Assembly: GCA_025349905.2 (NCBI GenBank)
Contig: MU625070.1
Coordinates: 1-12,505, forward strand
Direction: 5' to 3'
Length of the DNA: 12,505 nt
From: Blastocladiella britannica
Taxonomy: Eukaryota > Blastocladiomycota > Blastocladiomycetes > Blastocladiales > Blastocladiaceae
Below are positions 1 to 9,700 of this stretch, one piece after another. The stretch's first letter is position 1. Each line of letters opens with the position of its first letter. The notes under the pieces were generated by a model. The model was not told the origin of the DNA. It searched no databases and was given only the letters and a program-made list of their open reading frames with translations. A program made the translations under genes and the position numbers.

Positions 1-132
1 TTCTAAATCTCTAGTTGGCCAAGAGAGCGCGGGAAATGCCAGGGCTTTGGAAAAAGAAAAAAAAACAGCGTCACTTTGAAACGTTTCAGAGTTTTCCATG
101 TATATTTTTTGGGAACTTCAAAAGTGTACATT
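1..132. other. Left edge, no gene seen
   Basis: This AT-rich stretch has A and T homopolymers near 50-68 and 103-112. It lies just downstream of the stop codon of the minus-strand WW-repeat fragment, so it would correspond to that fragment's 3' flank. Short open frames here lack any recognisable protein motif and I treat them as chance. Confidence 0.5.
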
Positions 133-447
133 TTAAAGCGGCGGCGAGATATACGGCTCGGTCCCCGACGTCGACTCCGTGTAAATCAAGAGCTTGCGCG
201 TCACCGTCACGTCATACATCCACCAGCGCAGGCTCTCGTTGCCCATGTAACACTCATCAAACTTCTCAGTGGCTGGAAGGACCAACAAGTGCCCAGTAGC
301 CAGGTGCGCCAGCAGCCACCATTCCAACATCGTCCCATTGCCCGCTCGGATCACCGATTCCAATATGCCCAGTGCCAATGGCAATAGGGAGGCGACCATC
401 ACATTGGCATGACTACAAGACCAAAACAAGGGTACTGTCCCTGAATT
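133..447 (-). pseudogene. WW-repeat (ankyrin-like) protein, C-terminal fragment
   Basis: This reverse-strand open frame ends at a TAA (133-135). It encodes the C-terminal part of a repeat protein of the LEWW type, with LEWWLLAHLATGHLLVLP followed by LRWW and DVTVTRK. It aligns with the C-terminus of the plus-strand copy ending at 1299: LEWWLLAHLATGHLLVLP against LEWWLQCHVTAGHAPVLP is 11 of 18 identical, and both have SLLPL upstream of this and a W-x-x-DV-x-V-x-R motif downstream. Homology fades at about 435-447. Beyond that point the DNA codes convincingly on the opposite strand, so this copy has lost its N-terminal part. The repeats resemble ankyrin-like tandem units that I recall as abundant in Blastocladiomycota. 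Their function is unknown; protein binding is only a guess. I see no start codon in a sensible context, which supports a remnant, although an unannotated short gene cannot be excluded. Confidence 0.6.
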
Positions 448-1299
448 GCCTCTGCTGCGTTGGTGGATCAACAAGGCCCACGTCATTGGGCAGACATGGC
501 AGATTTCGTCCGAAATAGTGTGGATTTGCATGCGCAATGGCAGCACCGCGGTACTGGACTGGTTTCTTGAGCATTCTGGTATGCTCTCAGTCCACTGGAA
601 CGAGGACTTGGCGACTGGAGCTCTGGGATATGGGCAGCTGTCTGTACTGGTATGGTGGGAGGCACATCGGGACCAGCTGCCGGTCCAAAAAATCCTGGAA
701 ACTAATGGTCAACTCGAATCCGTGGCAGCCGAAAACGCTATCGACGTGCTCCAGTGGTGGCACGTTCGCTTCCCATTTCCCAGGATGACTGGGACCAAGT
801 CTACTCGGGCGCAATTCGGTACAATGCACATGTTGTGCAACAATGGCTGTGGCGATCCACTCGAATGGTGGCCACGCCAGTCATTGATCTGGACGAGACT
901 CTTGGTGGCGTTTCACCAACTGCACTGACCCTCGATTTCGTTGCTGAAATTGTAGACGAGCCCACCACGATGCCCTTGTCTGGGAGGATGTCGGCACTCT
1001 GGCACTGCGCCCGGTCTGGCACCACCGTCGAGTCCCTGCTGCCTCTCTCGGTCAACAGGTGGTGTGGCGTTTTAGAGCGATACGATTCGGTTGCGCTCGA
1101 GTGGTGGCTCCAGTGCCACGTTACTGCGGGGCACGCGCCGGTCCTTCCCAGTGGCCCAGTTGTTGCCGACATTATTGACGGCGAGAACGATGACAATGTG
1201 ACCATTTGGCTGCGCGATGTCATGGTCGCCCGTGGAATTCCGCTTTGGATGCGTTCTGGCGAAGGTGATGATGACCTGGTTCCCTTTGATCTGCAATAA
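443..1299 (+). pseudogene. WW-repeat (ankyrin-like) protein, 5'-truncated and frameshifted
   Basis: The plus-strand frame is open from 413. From about 443 it reads as WW-type repeat units: LLRWW, VLDWF, VLVWW and VLQWW, about 31-36 residues apart. No ATG precedes the first repeat; the nearest in-frame ATG is near 533, inside a repeat, so the 5' end appears lost. At about 770-790 the coding frame changes. The first frame carries WWHVRFPF and then degrades. The second frame (mod-3 class of 754) continues the repeat with WDQVYSG and VVQQWL and runs to LEWWL, VLP and the stop at 1297-1299. A one-base deletion or two-base insertion explains this. The C-terminal 100 residues are paralogous to the inverted copy at 133-447. 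AATAAA (1295-1300) overlaps the stop codon. Cellular role is unknown. A sequencing error instead of a true frameshift remains possible. Confidence 0.6.
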
Positions 1300-1300
1300 A
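1295..1300 (+). promoter_or_regulatory. Poly(A) signal overlapping the stop codon
   Basis: A perfect AATAAA spans the last sense codon and the TAA stop of the plus-strand WW-repeat copy. It is followed by a T-rich stretch at 1304-1322. A signal this close to the stop would give an extremely short 3' UTR. More AATAAA-like hexamers occur at about 1404 and 1514, so which one is used is not decided. Confidence 0.35.
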
Positions 1301-1543
1301 AAGGTTGTTTTTGTGTAACTTTCAGGAAAAAAAATAGTGTGGGCTAAAGCATTGGGCGGGACACTAAGCTGATAGTTCCCGTCCACAAATGATCCTGCCG
1401 TGGCAATAAAACGTAATGATCGTTTATCAATGGGAAATGCGTGGCACCAAAATTCCAATCCCCATTGAAAAAAATCTTTGCTAAAAATACAAAGCACTCT
1501 TTCCGAGCATCGAAAATAAAAGGGGTTTAAAGACTTTCCCGGG
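1300..1543. other. Intergenic, upstream of the Tmc-like gene
   Basis: These 244 bases lie between the WW-repeat remnant and the ATG of the Tmc-like gene. They are AT-rich and include AAAATAAAAGG near 1512-1522 and TTTAAAG near 1527. They presumably hold the promoter and 5' UTR of the downstream gene. No clear TATA element stands out. An open frame runs antisense across this stretch (1072-1671) but has no recognisable protein features. Confidence 0.5.
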
Positions 1544-4500
1544 ATGGCGACTGTGCAGCCCCCTCGTCCCACTGCCCAAACTCCATCGATCACTGACCAG
1601 CCAACTGGCCCAGAGCCGCGGCACCTGCGCCAGAGCCGATCGCTGCAAATTTCGGCCGTTGAGCAGACCATCTTTGATGTTGCCTACATTTCCACCCGCA
1701 ACAATGATTTCCCTCCTCGTGCTTCGTGGTTATTAACGGTACTTTTTCTAATAATCCTTCCAATCATTACTTTGCTTCTCATATTTCGTTACACGAAACC
1801 GCACAGATCCTCGAAGATCTGCAGTGGCTCTCGTTCATATTCACCCCTGATCTATTTCAAGATGTCCCGTACTGGCTTGAGGCGGTGACGGAACCGGTCC
1901 GGTTGCTAACCGACTACAATGGGTTTTACATCACCAACTATGTGGGTGCGATTCGCTATTTTTTCTTTTTTTTGTGTTGTGCCATTCCCCAGAAATCGAA
2001 CATCTCTAAACAAATTTCTTAAATACATCCCTGCCACAGCCCTTGCATTTGTGTTTGCGTCCCTTGTGCTACTTATCTTTGTTTCCCACCTTACCCACAA
2101 TGAGGCCAAAGTTCCCACTTGGATGCTTCGGCTTCTGCGCTGGCTTTCCACTTTGATTTTAACCGCGTTTGCGATCCCGATCGCAACCTTGTTTATTGGC
2201 GGCCTCGACTGTCCTGGTCGGCTCGCCGACTACCACGTCGACTGCCTGGGACCGGTACACCTGCCCCTCTTTGTGCTGGACAGTATTGGGCTGCTGTTGT
2301 TTGCGCCGCTCTTGGTTGTTGGATCACTTTTGGTACATTGCCCAACCAATTATACTCCGTGCATTCCTCTCACACTCGATACACTTGTCCAGTTTGTTGA
2401 CTCGTCGCCAAAGTCGCACAATCCGCTGGCAAAGGCACACGGACGGATCGATGCTCTTGCTGTTGCGGTCCGAATTTCATTCGTCGGGTTATGTACGATC
2501 TATTTCAATATTTATGGTATGCCAAGGACCAGTGAAATAACCTCGAAAAAATATATATAGCGGTTTTTCTCCTGCCGTCCGGCAACATTGGAACATGGGT
2601 GTACTTGATCCTAGTGACGGGCACTTTAGCCAACTTGTTTTGGCGCAAAGCCACGGTCCTCCCGTGCTTTGATCTGCGCATGAACATGATGCGCGCCGGG
2701 ATGACCGCGGCAGCCGGGTGCGCGAGTACCGCGGCCATCGTGGTGAAAGCGGCGGTGGATCCGTTCGGGCTCTACAATTCCTCGCTTGGATGGTGGCCAG
2801 TCATTGTGGCGGCGGCAGTGGTTGGGTTCGTGCTGGGTGCGGCGTTCGCCAAGTGGCAGACGAGCCGGTGCCTGGCGTCCACCGTTCGCGCCTGGCGCCA
2901 AATGCTCAGCGATGCAGCGGTGCTGTCGGCTCCTGACTCAAAGACTTCGTTGTCTAAGCACCACCCATCGTCATTCGGCGCCAAAACCGAACCAATGCTG
3001 TTGCCGAAACCGATCGGATCGGCGCTCCTGGCCGAAAGCGAACCCAGCATGACCTCGTCGGCTCGAGGGAACGCGTCATCAATTCTGAGGCAAGTGCACA
3101 TGTCAGCGGTGCAGCAAGTGCAGCAGTACGGTGGCCGCGCCCCGGCGCCCACCACAATTGCCGCCTTGGCGCTCGTGCAGTCAGCCGAAGACATGTCCAA
3201 TACGTCGGGGTCGCTGAACCAGCGCCGGCGGTCCCCGTCGATTGCCGAAAGCCTCTGCATGCCGCCGGCCAGCATTGTGCAGCTGTGCAAGCAGCAGCAC
3301 CAGCCCGACAGCGAGAACGTGGTGCTGGCCAAGCTCAACCGCGGTGGCAGCACTGAGCTGCTGGGCGCGTTCAACCACCGAGAGCCCAAGCGCCGCACTG
3401 CCGTGTTTGATTCAGCGCACCAGGTGGAGATCTGCCTGCGGTTTGTGCGCGCCAACCCAACCGCGCAACAACTGACGCTCGGGTTGCAGCTGCTGGAACG
3501 CGGGATGGTCGAGTTCCCGAAAGACCCGCTGTTGATGCTGCTGTCGTCCACGTACCTGGCCGCGTACTACGGGACCGACGGCGAGACCGCCGCCGACCAG
3601 CTGATGCGTGGGCTGTACTTGATTCGCGGCGGCATGCCGCTGGATGTTAAGTTCCTGGCGTTCTCGCGCGACCGTGCATCCCGTGAACGCGGCGCGCATG
3701 TGCTGGACCGCGCGGCCATCGAGTCCATGGAACGCGAGGTGCGTGTCCATCACTTGCACGCGCTGTACCTGGTGCGCGATATCTGGGAACTGATTCGCAT
3801 TTCGTCGACGACGACGCGGCTGGCGCTCGCCGTCACGCAGCTGGCGGTGCACATGACGGGCGCGTCCACTGCGTACGTGCGGCTGCTGGAGCGCAACCCG
3901 CGCGATAAACGGCTGCTGCGCATGTACTCGCAGTACCTGCTGCTGGTGGAAGCCGACGCGATCCGCGCGGCCCAGGTGCTCGATATTGCCGAGGACGTGG
4001 AGATTCAAGAGGCGCGGATGCGTCGGGTCGAAGTGGTGCCTGCCAGTAGCGGAGGAGTGAACGACATTCAAGTCTCGGTGTCCCACATCTCGGATGACGA
4101 CCATGAATCAGAGGACAAGGTTCGTCCTGCTTCAGCAATGTCCGACAACCCGGTGCGCTCGGACGCAGCCATCATGATGCCACCCGACGCGACCAAAGTC
4201 CCGCCGCCGTCGCACGAGGACGCTTTCGATACTCGGCACATTCTGTGGAAGAGCAAACACGCGCTCCCGTCTCCCTCTCAGCAACCGTCGTTCTCGTCGC
4301 TCCCGCCCGGAGTGATCACGATCCAAGCCCGCACCGGTCGTGGCGGGTCCCAAACGTCCGGCACGTCCATGTCGCGTGCCGAGCGACAGCGCATCAGCAT
4401 GCGCAGGGTTCTGAATGAGCGAGTCGCGCGCCCGCTCAACCTGGTGCACACCCTGACGGGCCTGAGTTGCGGGTTCTTGGTCACGATGGTGGTTGGGTTC

Positions 4501-6553
4501 GCGGTGTGCATGCAAATGTTCTCGGCCACCATCACCGTGATCAACGTGAATTTTTTCGTGGCACGCAGCACCCGCCGCTTGATCTTGACGGTCATTGAGA
4601 GCGTGCGCATGATGGTGTTTTTACGGCTCGGGCTCGTGGCAACGGACTTTGCCGCCTCGTACGCCACCCTCAAATCCACGCTCAATACGCTGACCACGTC
4701 GATGCTGCCGATGCTCGCGGACATGTGGGTCAAACTCCCGACCCCGCCACTGGTGTTCCGTGTGTTCAAGGCCACCGTGGACGGGGACCTGATCACGTAC
4801 CAGGCGTTTTCTCTGGACGCGCTTCAGATTTCGCAGGCCGTTGTTCAAGCGGGTCAGTCGGCTCTGGTGTTTAATAAGGTCGGGCAGCTGTCGCCTGCGG
4901 TCGCCGGTAACACCCCTGAGATTCGGGTACATATATCTTTTTTTTTTCTGGAGCGTTACCGTATTCCAACAGCGATGCTGATCCGTATATATATCATCAT
5001 GCTCCAGTTCTTGACCGACAACAGTACGCTCCTCCCCTCTTGCTCCCATATGTCACGGTATACAAGAAGAGACTCACCATACCAACAACAAAAAAAACAA
5101 CAACAGTCGACACGATCTTTGCCGCCACCCGCACCTTGACCCAGACCGCGGTTGACGCATACAACCGGACCGTGACAGACAACATGACTATTTTGCTATC
5201 GGCGATGGTAGCGGCGCTCGTGTTCCTTGCTGCCACCTATACGTTCACATACCAGCAGACGTTGCAGTCGTACTTTGTGGGCGAGACGCAGATCCTGAAG
5301 CTGGTATTGGGGACGCCCAAAAAACTGGCGTCGGCGCTGGTGCTGTCGCTGGAGGAAGAGATCGAGTCGTTTAAAGGTACGAATCCATTGACACTTGAAG
5401 TTGGATCCACCTCACGATTTGGCGTGTTAGAACTGGTCGACTCGGACAACGATCTCATGTCCGACATTGACTTCAAGACGCTTCCGTCGTCCGAGACCCG
5501 CGGTAAGGATGTGAGACACCGTGGAAAACGGTTTGCGATCCAGATCCTGCTTGGGTTCTCGGTGGTGGCCGCATTTTCGATCGGCATGTATGCCCAAGCG
5601 CTCAGGTATTCATTTTGCGTCTATTTGTTTTGTTTTTGTCTTATTGATTTGGAGTTTTTTCCACAATCCAGCTCGCTTGATCTGAGCAAAGGGTTTGCGC
5701 GGTGGGCGGCAAATACCGACCGCCGACTGACGCTGCTCACGACGCGCATTTTTGCCAACGAATGGGAGAGCGATATCCCAACTGTCTCCAACGGTACCCC
5801 ACCACTTTCCTTTCCCAGTTGTTGTCCGTTCTCTTCTAACAAACGTTTCCAATGACACCAGACCAAATCAGTAAAGTCATTCAAGGCGCGATCCTCGATA
5901 TGGTCACCAACAACAATTTCCTGTACAACGACCCAGGCGGCTTGCAAGCGCAGTTCCCGGCCCTGACCACCCAGCCGCGCGACTGCGTGACCGTCGCGTG
6001 CCCGGGCGTCGTGCCCCAGCCGGAGGTAGGGTACACGTTGGCGGTACGTCGGTTTTATATATATATATTTGTCTCAGTGCCAACCTGTTCTCAAAACTCG
6101 CATGTTGAAAAGATGGCCAATCTGCCGCTCAACTCCGAGATCGCGCGATACCAAGAAGTCCTGACGCGGATGGGTTACTACATGGCCAATTTCTCGTTAA
6201 CTCAGCCCCCACCGGGCCCGCCCGTCGCCACCTACTTGCTGCTCAAAGCATTGGTGGCCGACCTCGATAATCGGCTGGGCGCGCTCACCAACGCGATCAT
6301 GAACCAGTTCCTTGCCCAGATCAACACCGCCAGCACCACCACGGTGATCCTGTTTATATGCGTGGTGGCGCTGTTTGTGTGTGGGGTATTGGCGTTTATG
6401 ACGTTGATCTTGAAGCGGCTTAGGCGCGAGGCGCACGTGGTCACCACGCTGCTGTACATGATTCCGCAGGGGTCGCAAAAGGAAGTGGTGGGGTTGGAGG
6501 CGTTCTTGGAGACGGGCGGGTTGTTGTTGCGCGCGCACACGTCGGACGACTAG
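1544..6553 (+). CDS. tmcB: TmcB/TmcC-like multi-pass membrane protein with TPR-type domain
   Basis: This nine-exon gene has proposed exons 1544-1738, 1807-1945, 2040-2516, 2561-4926, 5008-5023, 5107-5605, 5672-5793, 5862-6043 and 6113-6553, giving about 1478 residues. Joining exons 1 and 2 restores ILEDLQWLSF, typical of the N-terminus of this family (named after Dictyostelium tiny macrocysts proteins). I see about seven hydrophobic segments at roughly residues 112-131, 142-165, 182-210, 250-270, 280-297, 315-335 and 347-367. A TPR-type helical region follows at about 557-757; its most typical part, ADAIRAAQVLDIAEDVE, is near the end. Further hydrophobic segments lie at 904-925, 1090-1112, 1206-1230 and 1407-1432. 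Ser/Pro-rich, probably disordered linkers flank the TPR region. FLTDN, encoded by a 16-nt exon, fits the family's FLxDN-type motif. The biochemical role is not established; mechanosensing or signalling at a membrane is speculation. The family call is firm. The exon 2/3 junction is tentative, and the other junctions are phase-consistent. Confidence 0.82.
5008..5023 (+). other. tmcB: 16-nt micro-exon (exon 5) of the Tmc-like gene
   Basis: This segment encodes FLTDN plus one base. It is flanked by an acceptor (CTCCAG, ending 5007) and a donor (GTACGC, from 5024). The upstream intron is 4927-5007 (donor GTACAT) and the downstream intron is 5024-5106 (acceptor CAACAG). Skipping it would join exon 4 (phase 0) to exon 6 (phase 1) out of frame, so it is needed to reach the downstream membrane segments. 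FLTDN also fits the family's conserved residues at this position. Confidence 0.72.
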
Positions 6554-6602
6554 TCATAGTTGTTGTTTTCTTTTTTTTCTGAGGAGTTGTTAGCATAGTT
6601 TT

Positions 6603-6608
6603 TTTATT
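6603..6608 (-). terminator. Candidate poly(A) signal of the kinesin gene
   Basis: TTTATT on the plus strand reads AATAAA on the minus strand, 112 bases beyond the kinesin stop codon. It lies within 55 bases of the end of the oppositely oriented Tmc-like coding sequence. Confidence 0.5.
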
Positions 6609-6681
6609 TTAGATGTTGGAGCCGAAGCAAATAGTATTTAGATCAAAAAAAATATTGTATTGGGACATGGACTTGGCAAGA

Positions 6682-6687
6682 AATAAA
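6682..6687 (+). terminator. Candidate poly(A) signal of the Tmc-like gene
   Basis: A perfect AATAAA lies 129 bases after the Tmc-like stop codon at 6551-6553 and only 33 bases before the first base of the kinesin stop. Using it would place the mRNA end at or inside the kinesin 3' end. No earlier perfect hexamer was seen on this strand after the stop. Confidence 0.45.
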
Positions 6688-6719
6688 AATGAAAATAGAA
6701 GGCCAAACAGCGTCCCGGA

Positions 6720-9700
6720 TTACCGCTTGTTCATGAACCCGAGCCAAGACGACCGCTTGGACCCGGACCCGGACCCGTCAATGCGGCGGCCCGCAACCCG
6801 CACGTCGTCGTCCTCAAAGTCGAAAGCGTCGTCGACGACCGACACGTTTCCGACGCCGCCCCCGCGCAACGGCTTGGCGATCCGGCCCCACGTCCACGGC
6901 TCGGCCTGCGGCAAGTTGGAAGCGCCTTGCTCGCGGAGCTTGCGCTGGAGATCCTTGAGCTGGGCCTCGAAGTGCAGCTTCTGGGCCGCGAGCTTAGCCT
7001 GGGTCTCCTCGAGCATGTCCTCGAGGGTCTGAATGCGCTCGTTGCGGGTGACGAGCTTGCGTTCGGCAATAGCGATTTCCTTCTTGAGCACGGTGTTCTG
7101 CTCGACCAGCTGCTTCTGCACCGACGTGAGCTGCTCGAGATTGCGTTCCAGGAACGCCATCTTCTTCTGGGTGGCCTTGATGTTGTTGTTGCGCAGCATG
7201 TTGTTGTACTGCTCGCGGATCTCGTCCAGCGACAGCTCCAGCTCCACGACCTTCTCGCACCGGTTCTGCAAGTCGCGCATCAGCGCCTTCTTCATGGCGT
7301 CAAACTCGGACAGCTGCGCGGCCATCGACTTCTTGATGCGGTCCAGGTCGCGGTCTTTCTCCGACTCGGGCTTGTCCATGTTGGCCAGCCGGGCCAAGGC
7401 CGCACCCGCCTCGCGCTTGGCCGCCGACAGAGCGGCCGTCAGCTGCTCGTTGGCGGCCTCGACCGTCTCGCGCGCGGCCTGCAGCTGCGCAACCTCCTCG
7501 GACTTGCGGTACAGCTCGGTCTTGAGCTGCTCCACCTCGGCCATGTACGCATCGCGCTTGGACGCGTACTGCTGCTCGAGCTTCTCCTTGAGATCCACCA
7601 GGTGGTCCGAGCCCACGTCGCCGCCGCCGCCGCCGCCCACGCGCTGCTCCTCCTCTTGGATGGTCTTGTCTGTTTTTTTTCAGTTTTGTTGCGGTTAGTT
7701 AACCGTTTCTTGGGCTATGGACGAGTCGAGAAATGAAAAAAAAAGGGAGAGGGAATCGATGGGTGAAAAGAAGCAGGGAAGGAAAAAAAAAAAAGGTGAC
7801 AAGAATCGAAGGAAATATAAAAAAAACGGACGTTTTGCCTCGGCGGCAATAAACTTACCAAGCAGGTCCTCGTATTCGAGCTCGAGGGTAGTGAGCCGGG
7901 CCTCCAAGTCGGCGCGCTTCTTGACGAGCATCTCGTTATCGAATCCGAGCGCCTTGAGCTGCGCCGACATGGTCTCGAGCTGCTTCTTGGCGTTGGCGAG
8001 CTCGCGGTGCGCCACCTCCACGTCGGTGGACGCCAGCGCCGCATCAATCGACTGCCCCGCCACCGCGGCCGCGTCGGTCGCCGGGAACTCGGCCATCAGG
8101 GTAGCGAGCGACGCGCGGACCGCGCGCTCCTTTTCCTCGATCGCGGCCGTCGGGTCGAGCTCAGCGAGCATCGCCGCCATCTTCTCGGCCCGGCGCTTCT
8201 CCTTGTCGCCCTCCTCGTCGGCGCGGCGCTGCGATGCCGCGCGCTCAATGTCGAGCCGCAGGGCGTCGAGCTCGGCCTCCAGCTCGGCGTTCTTCTCCTT
8301 GAGCGCCTCCATGGTGATCTCGTTCTCGGCCGAGTCGAACGTGACTTTTTCGAGCTGCATCTTGAGCGCGTGCAACGACGCCGTCAGATCCTTGTTCTCG
8401 TCAAAGACCTCGGCCTCGCGCGTCTTGAGCACTTCGAGTTCCGCCGACATCACCGCCGTCATCTTCTTCTCCTTCTCCAGGTCCGACTCGCGCTTGCTCA
8501 GGTTGTCCATGAGCTCGTTCTCGCGGCGCAAAAACTCCTCGCGCTCATCCTCCGGCAGACCGGCGGCGGCAGCGGCAGCGGCACCGTTGGTCGGCGCGGG
8601 ACTGCTGGCGCGCGAGTCACCCGCGGCCACGGCGGCCGCAGCGAGCGGCGAAACGCCCGACGGTGGCGTGCCGTTGAGCGACGAGGCAGAGGCGGTACCT
8701 GCGGCACCCGCGGCGACCGCGACAGGCGCAAACGTCGATGGCGACGGCACATTCGCGGCGGCGGCAGCGCCCACGACCTTCTCGAAAAACACCTGGTCGT
8801 CCGAGGACACCGGCTGGCCCGCGCGCCACAAGACCACCTCGCCCTCGAGCGCGACAATGTAGTCCTTGAACGAGACGGCTTTCAGCTCGGCCTTCTTGAG
8901 CAGTTTCTTGAGCTCGGCCGCCGACAGCTCGGCGTTGATCTTAGCCTTGTTCTTGATGGACTTGGCGCGCATGCCGAACCGCAGCGTGGTGAGCGTCTCG
9001 GCCTCGTTGAAAGACGACGGCGACGCGTTGATGATCAGCGTGGTGCGCGAGTTGCCGCCCAACGACTCTTGCAAAATACGCGTCAGTTTCGAGTCACGGT
9101 AAGGGACGTGCTTGGACTTGCCGTCGGTCAGCGCATTGATGACCATCCCCAGCGCGGTGAGCGACGAGTTGATCATCTTGGCTTCCTCGAGGGTTTGGCC
9201 CGACGCGCCCGTCTTGCCCACCTTCTCGGACCCGGCCAAATCCACCAGGTACAGCTTGCCCGATCGCTGAGTCCCCGCCGACATATCCTTGAGGTTGATG
9301 GTGATGGTGAACATCGAGTGCGACCGCGACGACTCGGCGTTCATGTTGGTATAGGCGACCATGCGCGACGACTGGCCGCGACGCATCACCTCGTACACCT
9401 CGGCCACCGACGACACGTACACCTCGAGCAGGCCCTTGACGTACACGCCGCGCGACTTTTCCTCGTGCACGGGCAAGTTATCGTTGGCAGCTGTATTAAT
9501 TTGTTTGGTTAGTGCATGATATGAAAATTGGACAAGACATGACGTACGGTTCAGCAAGTCGCGAATCTTTTCCATGTAAATCTCGAGGTACGAGATCTTG
9601 ACGGTGAACTCGAGGTTGGACGGCGCCTCGACAATGTTTTGGAAGATTTGCTCGGTGATGCGTGGAATCACACCTTTCCCGGCGGGATCGTCAATGTCCG

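Larger units (their letters stand above)
6554..6719. other. Convergent 3' region between the Tmc-like and kinesin genes
   Basis: These 166 bases separate two stop codons on opposite strands. The stretch is T-rich on the plus strand just after the Tmc-like stop (6560-6610) and A-rich later (6645-6700). It carries one poly(A) hexamer on each strand, described separately. No gene or structured RNA was recognised. Confidence 0.6.

Noticed and set aside
15..299. Plus-strand frames at the left edge (94 and 103 codons)
   Set aside because: They have no protein motif. They overlap the reverse-strand WW-repeat fragment, which has clear paralogy.
764..783. 20-nt GT-AG mini-intron in the plus-strand WW-repeat copy
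   Set aside because: Its bases encode residues expected inside the repeat unit, and 20 nt is far shorter than any other intron here (shortest 44 nt). A frameshift is simpler.
1072..1671. Minus-strand open frame of 199 codons across the WW-repeat 3' end and the intergenic region
   Set aside because: It overlaps two better-supported coding regions on the other strand and shows no recognisable domain or repeat.
3412..4515. Minus-strand frames of 230 and 127 codons opposite Tmc-like exon 4
   Set aside because: They are antisense to a family-matching exon, with His/Arg/Gln-rich translations lacking any domain.
7618..7640. GCC-type tandem repeat considered as a CRISPR or regulatory repeat
   Set aside because: It is an in-frame glycine codon run inside a kinesin exon, with no spacers.
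6927..8862. Plus-strand open frames (269, 221 and 381 codons) opposite the kinesin stalk
   Set aside because: They are Leu- or Ser-rich shadows of the coiled-coil codons, with no independent protein motif.
8007..9512. Long plus-strand open frame of 501 codons antisense to kinesin
   Set aside because: It lies entirely opposite a clear kinesin motor and stalk. Its Arg/His/Leu-rich, low-complexity translation is what GC-rich coding DNA gives on the opposite strand.
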